Assembly (NCBI RefSeq): GCF_001411555.2
Contig: NC_049911.1
Span: 7,200,209 to 7,264,208, forward strand
DNA: 64,000 nucleotides
Source of the DNA: Juglans regia
Taxonomy: Eukaryota > Streptophyta > Magnoliopsida > Fagales > Juglandaceae
Direction: 5' to 3'
Shown piece by piece: positions 53,960-64,000 of the stretch (positions within the stretch are counted from its first letter, which is position 1; each line of letters begins with the position of its first letter). The translations under genes were made by a program, and so were the position numbers. The notes under the pieces were generated by a model. That model searched no databases, was not told the DNA's origin, and saw nothing but the letters and a program-made list of their open reading frames with translations.

Positions 53960-54838
53960 TTTGAAAAAATAAAGCAATTGGGTCTATAAAATATAAAGTA
54001 ACGAGAAAACAAATATAAGACAAGAAAGCATGATAAATTTTGTATTGAACTGCAGACCTAGTTGATACTTTGACGGGTCCTATTCACGCGCATGCGCGAA
54101 TAGAAGCGGCCCTGCTTCTTCTCTTTCTTTCTGATAAAAAATATTAACATTCAGATTTTCAAGAAAAATATTAAAAAAATACCCCACATAATTATATAAT
54201 ATTTTAGATTTAATTTAATATAAAAATAATTTTATAATTTAATATAGCATATCAAGATAGTCACTTACAAATTTACTTGTTGCTAGCAATTATCTTTTTT
54301 AATTAAAATTCTAAAACTTTAATAAAATTTTAAGATGAGATGAGATAATTTTAGATGAAAATTAAAAGTTAAATAAAATATTATTAAAATATTTTATTAT
54401 TATAATTATTATTATTATTTTAAAATTTAAAATTATTTAATTATTTATTATATTTTATATAAAAATTTTAAAAAATTATAATAATAAAATAAAATAAGAT
54501 AAAATAAAATAAAACCATTCATCCATTCAAACGGAACTCCATCCGGCCAAGCCTTCTTCTTGACCCAAGCCCTATATATTTTCCATCTGTGTCCCGTGCA
54601 TTTGCATGTTAATCCTTTACTTGCTTACATGAAAAGAAATGAAAGAAAAGAAAGTTATCTGAAGATGTCAGTCATCGTACACGCAGTTACCAGTGTACAA
54701 TTCTGCATGTATCTATGGCAATCTGGGTGGCTCAAAATGCACATGCATGCATCCATTTCAGACTTCTGATGAACAATGGTCCCGGCCTTCAATTATGTGA
54801 TGGGAGAAAATATTCAAAATTCAAATGAGAACAAGTCT
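53960..54838. other. bZIP upstream region and a MITE
   Basis: Distal promoter region of the bZIP gene. A GATGAGATGAG-family MITE lies at about 54318-54540 (AAGATGAGATGAGATAATTT on the left, CATCCATTCAAACGGAA on the right). No gene is seen; the small ORF at 54560-54769 is not recognised. Confidence 0.5.
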
Positions 54839-55097
54839 CTGATATGAAATCAATGCACAGAAGATATGGAGTCTGATTATTCTACAAAGAGATTATATGC
54901 CAACTCATCGGAATCACATTAAAAGTTATAGTGATAATTTTTCTCTTTTTATTTTGCTATTTGTTATCTTGTATAGTGCACATTGTTGTCTTGTATAGCT
55001 CAATGTATAGTACACAAGTTTAGTATATATACAATACGACTCCCACATCTTTTTGTGTGGTGAGATTTCTTATTCCATTAATATATTACTTTCTTCT
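54838..55097 (+). repeat. 5' LTR of Copia B (left end uncertain)
   Basis: Ends TTACTTTCTTCT just before the primer site. It contains a TATA-like TAGTATATATAC near 55022. The left boundary is a guess because the other LTR is missing. Confidence 0.5.
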
Positions 55098-55109
55098 TGG
55101 TATCAGAGC
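55098..55109 (+). other. Primer binding site of Copia B
   Basis: TGGTATCAGAGC, a perfect complement to the 3' end of initiator tRNA-Met. Confidence 0.9.
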
Positions 55110-55182
55110 AGCCAAAACTATGAGGAGGGCTCTCTTTTTTTTTTACCTGCAAATGCCCTCCTCTTTTTTTTTACCTGCAAAT

Positions 55183-57180
55183 ATGTCTTTTGCTTCGTTA
55201 AATGTTGGCAACTTTGTCACATTGAGACTCAAGTCTAAGAATTATCCTCCCTTGCGTGAGCAAGTTCTTGCTTTAGCCGAGAGTCAAGAGCTTGTTGTCT
55301 ATCTTACAAGTGATGCTACTGCCCCTGCTGTTGTACTTCCAGTTCCAGAGGGTTCAACTGCTCAACCCATGCCTAACCCAGAGTTCCAGAAATGGAAAAC
55401 AATCGATCGCTAACTTAGAGGCTGGATCATTGAAATTTTATCTGGAAAAGCTCTTGGAATTGTCATTGGGTTGGATACCTTAGCACAAGTATGGAATGCT
55501 CTCAAGGAAGCTTAGCTCAAGCTTCTCAGGAGTGCCAGTTTCAACTCACACAACAACTTACCTACATGAAGAAAGATCCTGACATGTCCTTGAATGATTA
55601 TCTCCACAAATTCAAGGGTGTGTGTGATAGCTTGTTTGCCATTGGTTACCATGTTGCTGATAAAACCAAGGTGTTCTCTCTGCTCAATGGCTTAGGTGCG
55701 CGGTATGAGCCTTTCACAACTTCAATGCTCAAACCTCCCATGTCGTCCTATGCCAAAGTTGTTCCCTTGTTGCAAAGCTACGAGACACGTATCAACTTGC
55801 ACTCTCTTAAATTAGCAACTTATACTGCATTTTATGATCAAAGAAACAATTCAAAATTCAACAATAGGGGGCCTCGGCAATCAGGTGGTTTTTCATCAAA
55901 AGGTAAAGGGTTTTCTCCTACTAATCAAGCTACTGTGAAGCCAAATACTTAGGGTTATGCTGTTGTGCCTACTAACAATCCTCGTTAATCCAACCGTGAT
56001 CTTCTATTTCAAATTTGTGACAAACGTGGGTATACTGCAATTCGTTGTTAATAAAGGTTTAATCACTCAATTCAGCCTCACAATCTACCAAAGGCATTTG
56101 CAGCAATCAACCTTGATTCAGAGGCCAACAATGATGAGTGGACTTTAGATACAGGAGTTTCTGCCCACATGACCTCTCACGAAGGTATTTTGCACAACTT
56201 ACGTCCTTATGTTGGATTTGATCATGTTCTAATTGGTAATGGTGATTTTTTACACATTACACATATTGGTAATGCAACCATTGGTTTGGGTTCTTCAAAA
56301 ATGGTTTTACTTGATGTCCTTTTAGTTTCGAATTTAGAGAGAAATCTTTTATCCATTGGTCAATTAACTACTGATTATCCAGTAAACTGTGAATTTTCTG
56401 ATGAGGATTCTGTGATAAAGGACTGGGTGACACAAAAGGTTCTAATGAAGGGCATCAAGCAGGGTAATCTCTATACCATTCAGGCTTCACTAATTGCCTT
56501 CTTCTCCACCAGATTTCGAGCAGTGATAGAGGAATTATGGCAACAAAGGCTCGGGCATCCTCAAGCACCTATTGTAGCCAATCTCGGAAGTACTGGCCTA
56601 ATTAAAGTTTTATACAATAAGTTAGACACTACTATTTGTGAAAGTTTTCAGTTAGGGAATATGTCTAAACTCCCTTTCTCAGTTTCATCTTCTACTAATT
56701 TAGAACCTTTTGATAAGTTTTGTATTGATTTATGGGGATTTGCTCCTGTTTTCTCAATTAATCATTTTCATTATTATGTTCCAATTGTGGATGACTTTAC
56801 AAATTTTATTTGGCTCATTCCCTTAAAGCAAAAGTCATAATTTTTTGCTTAATATTTGGTGTTTGAGAAATATGTGTCACGGTAGTTTGGAAAAACTATT
56901 AAAGTGGTGCAAACAGATGGAGGGGAGAATTTATAAATCATGCTTTTCTTACTCATTTTCAAAATTTTGGTATAATACATCAAGTATCATGTCCTTATAC
57001 ACCTGAGCAGAATGGAGCTATTGAGAGGAGGCATCGAAATATTAGAGAATTAGGGCTTACCATGATGATCCATGCCAATATTCCTAAGTGTTATTTGGTA
57101 TTCACTACAACTATGTTTTTAATTAACAAGCTTCTTACCGTTACACTTCAATGGGAGTCACCATACCATATGCTTTATCA
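55183..57180 (+). pseudogene. Copia B gag, protease and integrase remnant
   Basis: Gag starts at ATG 55183 (MSFASLNVGNFVTLRLKSKN) and runs in pieces to about 55950 (YMKKDPDMSLNDYLHKFKGV). A zinc knuckle is barely visible near 56020 (ICDKRGYTAIRC). The protease motif at about 56147 reads LDTGVSAHMTS. The pre-integrase region follows (LWQQRLGHPQ, about 56536), then the integrase core (FCIDLWGFAP, VDDFTNFIW, VQTDGGEN, about 56715-56935) with stops after 56838. A later integrase C-terminal trace lies at 57195-57416. Confidence 0.85.
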
Positions 57181-57565
57181 CAAAAAACCAGATTATGGAT
57201 CATTACGTGCTGGGTTCAAGATGTTATCCATATGTGTGGGATCAAAAAACAAGCAAGGTTGATACTAAATCACTCCCTTGTGTATTCTTGGAATATAGTG
57301 ATCGTCATAAGGGATATCGGTGTTACTATCCACCTACACGACGATCTTTCATTTCACGCCCTGTAGTATTTGATGAGGGAGTCCTTCCATTTAAATCATC
57401 GGTCCATAATCACTAGCCACAAACATAACTTATGGTGACCGCATTTCAGGAGTGGGGTTCACAGAGTTCTTCTCTAAGTCCACAACATTTCACCCCAGCA
57501 AATCAACAACAAGAGACTCCAACTCCAAAAATGCTCCATTAAGCAAATAAATTATTTTATCTAAT

Positions 57566-58204
57566 TTGTTATCTGGTGCAAAAAATTTAGACTTGACTTC
57601 CACACCGAATTTGGTGACCGAAACTCCAGCTCTCCCTGTTGAATTTGAGGCCTTTTCCAACTCCAATTTATCTTTCACCAAAGATCAAGCCATTCTTGAA
57701 GCTTCTGACTTGCCCACGCAAACTCAAGATGGCCTTAAACTTGAACCTCTACCACATAACTCTCATGAAGATCCTGCTCAATCTGTTGTCTCTCATGCCA
57801 TGCAAACCCGTGCCAAATCAGGAATACATAAGCCTAATTCTAAGTATGCTCTGCTACATGATTATGCTACTATTCCAAAGGAACCTCAGACAATCCAATC
57901 AGCTCTTAAACATCCAATGTGGAAGAAAGCTACGGAAGAGGAACTAGAGGCCTTACAGCAAAATAATACTTGCTCACTTGTTCCTAAAGAGTCTACGATG
58001 AATGTGGTTGGCTCATGATGGGTGCTCATGCCTAACATTAATCCTGATGGCTCCTTGCAGTGTCTAAAAGCAAGGTTGGTGGCTAAAGGCTATCACCAAG
58101 TGGATGGGATCGACTTCACAGAGACATACTCTCATGTTGTTAAGCCAGCAACAATCTGCATTATCCTCTCACTTATAGTAGTTCGAAATTGGAGTATTAG
58201 GTAG
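57566..58204 (+). pseudogene. Copia B reverse transcriptase, N-terminal part
   Basis: MQTRAKSGIHKP (57810) starts the linker before the polymerase. Then WKKATEEELEALQQNNTCSL, LKARLVAKGYHQVDGIDFTE and RNWSIR are reverse transcriptase motifs. A TGA at 58016 breaks the frame. The sequence stops at the hAT insertion. Confidence 0.85.
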
Positions 58205-58832
58205 TAGGGCTGTACACAAACCGGCCGGACCGACCGTCGCCGACTCAGACCGACCGCCGGATTCAGGAACCGGCCGAAACCGGCAGAGAACCGGTCGGCC
58301 GGCGGTAGGAAATTAAGGAAACCGACGTCGGCCTGTTCGGTCTGCGGTTCAATCCTGGTCTAAACCGACGAACCGGTCGACGTCTTATATATATATTTTT
58401 ACAATATATTTCTTATATAAAAAGACGCCATTTCACTTAAATAAGTGAAACGGCGTCGTTTTTCCCTTGAAACTTAAAAAAAAAAACATATGGAACGGCG
58501 CCGTTTGGCTTAAAAGCCAAACGGTGCCGTTTCAAAATGGATTTAATTGCCCCTCGCCCCTCTTCTTCTTCTTCCCCGTGTCTTCTTCCTTCCTCCATTT
58601 CACCTGCAACTCTCTTCTACTCTCTCATGGTAAACGGCGGCACATCTCTCCTCCGTGACAGAGACGCCGACGGCAGACCGAGGAACCGAACCACACTGCG
58701 CCAAGACCGATAATATCGGTTTTCTCTCCCCCAGTCGATCGGTTTCGGCCGGTTTTTTCATCTCATGGCAGACATCGGTTCGGCGTCGGTTTGGCACCAA
58801 AATTGCGCCGAACCCATCGGTTTTCAGCCCTA
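58205..58832. mobile_element. Non-autonomous hAT element 3 (628 bp)
   Basis: Perfect 8-bp duplication TTAGGTAG on both sides (58197-58204 and 58833-58840). Ends TAGGGCTG and CAGCCCTA are exact inverted repeats. Subterminal DNA is rich in ACCGGCCG/CGGTCGGC words. No transposase. It interrupts the Copia B reverse transcriptase between RNWSIR and QLDVKNAF. Confidence 0.96.
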
Positions 58833-58840
58833 TTAGGTAG

Positions 58841-59986
58841 CTTGATGTCAAAAACGCGTTCCTTCGTGGTCTCTTGTCAGAGAATATTTTCATGGAGTAG
58901 CCTCCTAGGTTTGTGAACATTGATACCCCGGATCATGTATGCTTACTTCATAAGGCCATTTACAGATTACAGCAAGCGCCACGAACATGGTTTGATCGGT
59001 TTACTTCCTTTCTACTTGAGACTGAGTTCTTTTGCAGTACAGAAGATCCAAGTCTCTACATTAATCATTCTACTAATGGTACATTGGTTCTACTTCTCTA
59101 TGTGGATGATTTCATCCTTACAGGTTCATCGGATAAGTTAATTGATCAGTTCATTGCTGTGTTACATACTAAATTTGCAATGAAGGATCTCGATAGACTC
59201 TACTATTTTTGGGCATTGAAGTCTCTCATGTTTTGGATGGTATTATTATACACCAGTCCAAATATGCCATTGATCTATTGGAACATGCCTTGATGGATGA
59301 ATGCAAACCAATCCCTACTCCAATGACATGAAAATTCAAGAGTCTAGGACTCTACTACATATCGTGATCTTCATTGTTACTGTTCTTTAGTTGGTGCATT
59401 ACAATATTTAACACTAACACGACCTAACATTTCCTTTTAGTGTTAATTTTGTCTCATAGTTTATGCATGCCCCAACACAAGATCATTTCACCATGTACGA
59501 AGGATTTTACGCTATGTTAAAGGGATTGTCAATCATGGCTTACATATCCAAAATTCCAGCACAATGGATTTGTATGCCTTCTCAGATGCCGATTGGGTTG
59601 GATGTCCACAAACAAGGTGTTCCACAACTGGTTTTTGCAACTATCTTGGCAGTAACATTATTTCTTGGAGTTCAACAAAAAAACCCACTTTCTCACGCTC
59701 AAGCTCTAAAGCTGAATACAGGGCCATGACACAAACTGCCGTAGAGCTCACATGGATCACCTTTGCTCTTCATGATCTTCATGTTCCCTTACTGACATCG
59801 CCACTTTTATTTTGTGATAATCTGAGTTCTTTGTTCATGACTGTCAATCTTGTGTTTCATGCTCGCAGCAAACACATTGAACTGGACTATCACTATATTA
59901 GGGAACGAGTTTCTCTTGTGTTGTTGGTTACTTGTCATGTGTCAACTTCTTCTCAAATTGCGGATGTATTAACCAAGCCCCAATGA
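58841..59986 (+). pseudogene. Copia B reverse transcriptase C-terminal part and RNase H
   Basis: Continues with LDVKNAFLRGLLSENIFME (58850), then HKAIYRLQQAPRTWFDRF and the catalytic box LLYVDDFILTG (59095). A shift follows near 59210. RNase H is at 59560-59986 (DADWVGCPQTRCSTTGFC, SKAEYRAM, SKHIELDYH) and ends with IADVLTKPQ and a normal stop. Confidence 0.88.
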
Positions 59987-60035
59987 GTTTCTCATTCCAT
60001 CGATATCTTACTTTCTTCTATGGGCTTCTCTTGTT

Positions 60036-60950
60036 CCGAGCATATATATTCCAACTCCTGAAGTTGCCCTAGCTTTTGTTTGTTCTTTCTATTTTAATAT
60101 CTTGTTATTTTTGTTTTCTTGGAGATTATATGTATGGGTGGTTCCGTTTTGATTATAAGAGTAATATCTTAGATCATTTATAAATAGTAGTGAAATAGTT
60201 TGTAAATAATAATAAATAATTTGTGAATAACAATGAACTATTTGTTAATAATAGTGAAGTAGTTCGAAAATTTCTAAAAACAATTGTATTTTTAAAAAAA
60301 AAAAAGCAAATTAAGAGAAATTGCAGCTACATTATTATTGTGGTCATTATGTTGTTAGTTGTGATTCTTTTTAAATTATGTTTTTATAATGATGACATGA
60401 TGAGTCTCCCTTCAAACTTCGAAAAATGACACAATTTCATTTCCTTAATATTGAGCCCAAAATCCATTAATTTTATATGTATGTGAGGTCAATATTTAGC
60501 ATATATATATATATATATATGAGATCGGCTACTCGTCAACCATTAATCATCTAACATCACACACCCAACGTTGTTTTTTTTTCCTTCCTTACTAGTTGAA
60601 ACGTGCATTTTACGTTTACCCCATTTCAAAATTTCCCCCACCTGTGTTCACCCAACTTCGCCCCGCAAGGTGCAAATGATCCCTCTACTCAGCTTCATCT
60701 TCCTCTTCTTTTCTCTTTGTTACAAGTTGGACACTGTACAGAACTGCATAAGTATCTACATCGAGATAAACTTAAAGCCCAAAAGAGCAAGAGTTATTGT
60801 CATGGGAAATTGCTTTGTAGCTCCGATGAGTAACCACCATGCCCAAGCACCACAAAACCTTCTAGCCCATCTGGTACGTACATGAAACATCCAATATTTC
60901 GTTTACGGATTTTTTAAAAATATTATTATTATTTGTTATTAATACATGTA
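60036..60950. other. AT-rich spacer
   Basis: Contains GTAGTGAAATAGTTTG-type repeats at 60185-60260 (relatives at 29560 and 30290), an (AT)n run at 60501-60520, and short overlapping ORFs at 60571-60885 with no recognised domain. Confidence 0.4.
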
Positions 60951-62220
60951 TTTGGTGAATGACCATATAGACTACATCTTATAATGTGATTAGCCACCAT
61001 TTGAACAGTGTAGCCACCATTGGAACAATAAATTCTCTTCTATAAATATAGCTCTTTGATAAGAGAATACAGAGGCAGAAGAATATATAAGAGTTTGGAA
61101 GAGAATAGAGTTAAGAAAGGGAATTGTGTGTTTGAGATTAGATTATAAAATGGTGTATTGAGGATCATTTGCAAAATGCACAAGAGATAAATGATATTGA
61201 GTTTTTGAAATGTCTATTCAATATTGCTATATCTCTCAGTACTCCTCAGCCATTGATACAAAGTAAGATTTAGGAAATAGCAGGTAAGTAATTTGGTAAT
61301 GAATTAGAATTATCAGAGGTCAAATTAGATAAATTCGTATTAAAGACAGTTCTTTGTCAGCCACTATTTATGTACTACTCATGTTATATGCAAGCATGTC
61401 ACCTAGCACAACACATGATCATGACATTCCGCATCATGCTCAGATTTAAAAATTTACAGTTATTTATATCAGTATGTATATCATGCATTTCACGTCACAT
61501 AAGACACTTAAGTTATCTCAAGTTCAAGTGCAAGATAAGATCATAACAATTTAATCAAATCAGTTAATCAGATGGCCTTTAAGTCCAAATTAGGGTGGGA
61601 GTGCAAGTCACAGACTCAAGCGTGGTCCACCGTAGTACTCCAGAGTACTGCACAGTCGGCTTCCCTTACTGCAGCGGGGGAAGTTAGTGCACAACTTTGC
61701 ACACAGGGTTAAGTGTGTTGGCCAGTTAGCTCAGTAAAATCAGTCAGATCAGTTAGATTATTTAGTTAATTCAGATGAATCAAGTCATGTCATGCATAGC
61801 ATCAGCATCAATCTGATTAGTCAGTATAATCGGTCATGATTTCAAAATCTCAGCATAAAATTTATGAAAAAAGCCTTATGTTTATTATGTTCACGTTGTG
61901 ATGGATTCCTTACTGAGTTTTTGAATCATTTTAGTTTTATTTCATGTTTTCAAAAATCTCCCAAATTATGATCACTATGAGCAGGCAAGCCAAACTTAGA
62001 AGGAGCAGAATATGAATTTAGAGACTTTATTACGTGACTGTCTTTTTCTTTCATGTTGGTTGGGATTATGGTAATGTTTTGTTTATGACATGACATTATT
62101 TTACCAACTCTTTATGTAATAAGCAATGTTTTATTTAAATTCGCAAGTCTCTTGCTGGCCATATGTATGTATGTAGGTAACATCTCTTACCTAACCACTA
62201 CTGGGGAAGGGGGTGTTATG
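60951..62220 (+). repeat. Decayed long LTR fragment
   Basis: The stretch 61910-62010 (CCTTACTGAGTTTTTGAATC, then GAGCAGGCAAGCC) matches the style of the 3' part of the long Gypsy-type LTRs here. The end near 62215 (GGGGGTGTTATGG) looks like a mutated GGGGTGTTACA terminus. The left end is unclear. Confidence 0.45.
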
Positions 62221-62596
62221 GTACCTCTTATGAATTTACCAATCAATTCTCTCTTTCTCCTTTATCCTTCCATAATCCGTCCGATTCTCGACTTCCATTA
62301 TTTTATTTTATTTTTTTCTGATTTTCCTTTTCAGATCTCCTTTCTATTTCTTCATGAAAATTTCTAGAAAAAAGCAATATCAAAGTTTTCAACACTCATT
62401 TTGTTTGCAATAGGATTGGAGATTCATGCAATGGGATTTTGGGTAAAATTCGTTTCACAGAGAAGAGGGGAGGAGAGGAGTATTCGGGTGAAAGAGAAGG
62501 ATTTTGGGATGAGAGAGAATAATTGATTCTTTTATGAATCAATCGGTTTTGCCACGTAGAATGTGGGGTGTAAAAGGACTAAACCGACATATATGA

Positions 62597-62627
<31 letters not shown>

Positions 62628-63460
62628 CTAGTAATAGAGTGACGTCCAATGGACGTTTGCCTAATTTAGTTAATTAAGAATATTATCATATTAAATTATG
62701 TTAAAACTCAAATTATTTATATGGTTTTACTTTCTTAAAAATATGTAACAAAATTTCATTTATTTAATGATGAAATATTAGTATTTTATAAAATAAATTT
62801 GATAGTTTATATATGACATGGTATTTATATTTTAATTATCTATTTTAAAATAGTTTAAATCAATGTTTAAATTTTTATCGTTGGATCAAATCTGGGACTT
62901 AAAATGAAGGGTTGGGATTTAAATCCTCAAATCTTTCCTTTTCCCCTCATTTTTCCTTTCTCCCTCTCTCTCCTTTCGCTTCACGTCTTCCCTCTCTCTC
63001 ACCCGATGTCCTCCCTCAAGCAGGTGCCACCATGCGCCACCCTGCGGCGTCACTGACCACGTCACTGGCTTCCCCTCACGCCGGCGACCAAACCCTACCG
63101 TCGAAGCCCCTTAGCAGCTCCTTCCTTAGCCGCACGCGAGCAACCTGAAATGGGTCTCAACGCACGAGTTCTCCACCATTGCGCCACCGCGGCTCAGCCC
63201 TAGCTCCACCAAGCACCACCACCGAGTTCCCCTCACATTGTGGACCACTTCCATGGAACCCACCACCCGTAGCTCCTCCCTAGCCCCACCGACTCAGCGC
63301 CTCTACATGCACAAATTTCTCCCTGTAGCGCCACCATTAGCCAACCCCACGCCACCGCACCACCACGACGGCCTAGATCCAGTGCCTACAGCCCATGATG
63401 CCACCACCAGCCTTCAACGGCATCTCCCCTGCTCCTCCTTGCCCAGCTGAGCCTCTACCT
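62221..63460. other. Noncoding stretch with microsatellite and proline-rich chance ORFs
   Basis: (TA)n at about 62558-62587. From 62930 a pyrimidine tract (CTCTCTCTCC type) is followed by GC-rich, proline/serine-rich frames without a domain. The same arrangement occurs inside the solo LTR at 14.1-14.5 kb, so this may be another LTR part. Confidence 0.4.
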
Positions 63461-63467
63461 CTACCAT

Positions 63468-63735
63468 TTTGTGATTTTGTGAATTTGTAAATTTTGTGAT
63501 TTTGTAGAATTATGATGATTTACGATGAGTTTATGATCATCCTACGGTGATTTTGAGATGATTTACGGTGATTTTGTTTTGTGTTTGCTGTGATTGTTGT
63601 GATTTTGTGAATTTTTATATTTTGTGAGTTTGTAGAATTAGGATGATTTACGGTGAGTTTGTCATCACCCTACAATGATTTTGATATGATTTACGGTGAA
63701 TTTGGTTTGTGTTTACTGTGATTGCTGTGAGGTTG
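63468..63735. repeat. About 130-bp tandem duplication
   Basis: GATTTTGTGAATTTGTAAAT and GATGATTTACGATGAGTTT recur about 130 bp later (GATTTTGTGAATTTTTATAT, GATGATTTACGGTGAGTTT). Within each copy GATTTACGGTGATTTTG is itself repeated. After it, 63736-64000 is AT-rich with (TA)n at 63821-63838 and (CT)n at 63979-63997. Confidence 0.85.
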
Positions 63736-64000
63736 TGAGGTTGGAACATAAGTGGAAGACGGAAGTGGTCACTGTTCATTCATGTTCATCAACCGATAGA
63801 CTCTTTTAAGTATAAGGAGATATATATATATATATATAATATGTGTGTGTGGATGCATGCATGTTTCATTATTAATTACGTGAATTAATCAAAAGATGAA
63901 ACACGTACGCGTCATTTTGTCTAATTGTTTAATTGCCTTCATAAACTTTTGCTAACACTTTTTCCTTCCTTAATTTGCTCTCTCTCTCTCTCTCTCACTC

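Larger units (their letters stand above)
54838..60035 (+). mobile_element. Copia LTR retrotransposon B, decayed, with a hAT inside
   Basis: Plus-strand Copia element. The 5' LTR ends at about 55097 (its left end is unclear, near 54838), followed by a primer site TGGTATCAGAGC (55098-55109). Domain order is gag, protease, integrase, reverse transcriptase, RNase H, as expected for Copia. It has many stops and shifts. After RNase H only about 35 bp resembling the LTR tail remain (CATTCCATCGATATCTTACT), so most of the 3' LTR is lost. A hAT element (58205-58832) splits the reverse transcriptase. Confidence 0.88.

Noticed and set aside
60571..60885. ORF of 104 codons with an internal MGNC start like a myristoylated protein
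   Set aside because: No recognisable domain. The MGNC stretch is short and could be chance, although a donor-like CTG/GTACGT follows.

Overview
This window is nuclear DNA of a eudicot plant. It is AT-rich, its genes have GT-AG introns, and it is crowded with plant-type transposable elements: LTR retrotransposons, L1-type LINEs, TRIMs, a tRNA-derived SINE, hAT, CACTA and Tourist-like elements. The mix, including a small GATGAGATGAG-type MITE family, made me think of a woody eudicot such as a Fagales tree, but that is an inference and not proven here. There is no sign of bacterial, viral or organellar DNA.

Host genes are few. The 3' three-quarters of a secreted alpha-amylase gene occupies 22-1765 (+). 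An intronless group S1 bZIP gene lies at 52924-53412 (-), with a long leader that holds the conserved sucrose-control upstream ORF at 53525-53689. A fragment resembling the N-terminus of a SNAP25/SNAP33 SNARE, still with a plausible 5'-UTR intron, lies at 24148-24968 (-). Everything else I can name is mobile or repetitive.

Layout. 1.94-9.58 kb: an internally deleted Copia element whose 5' LTR was split by a Gypsy-type element, which itself received a LINE and a TRIM. 10.0-13.06 kb: a reverse-oriented LINE with a second TRIM inside. 13.78-16.75 kb: a solo LTR. 17.7-23.65 kb: an unusual array of five 1.0-1.55 kb units alternating pyrimidine-rich and GT-rich DNA. 23.9-26.5 kb: a foldback MITE, the SNARE fragment and a degenerate satellite. 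26.5-35 kb: AT-rich DNA with MITEs, two hAT elements, and a SINE cut in two by one of them. 35.06-about 52 kb: a reverse-oriented long LTR interrupted by a 4.4 kb solo LTR and then by a 9.7 kb CACTA transposon. 52.9-53.9 kb: the bZIP gene. 54.8-60.0 kb: a decayed Copia element with a hAT element inside its reverse transcriptase. 60.9-64 kb: a decayed LTR and repetitive noncoding DNA.

Most insertion calls rest on direct evidence: matching terminal motifs plus target-site duplications of the size expected for the superfamily (5 bp for LTR elements and TRIMs, 8 bp for hAT, TTA for Tourist, 7-9 bp for LINE/SINE). This gives a readable order of nesting. The most biologically interesting point is the bZIP leader: the conserved SC-peptide uORF is intact up to its penultimate residues, but its usual stop codon is out of frame because a T run is one base shorter than needed, so the peptide reads on for 14 residues.
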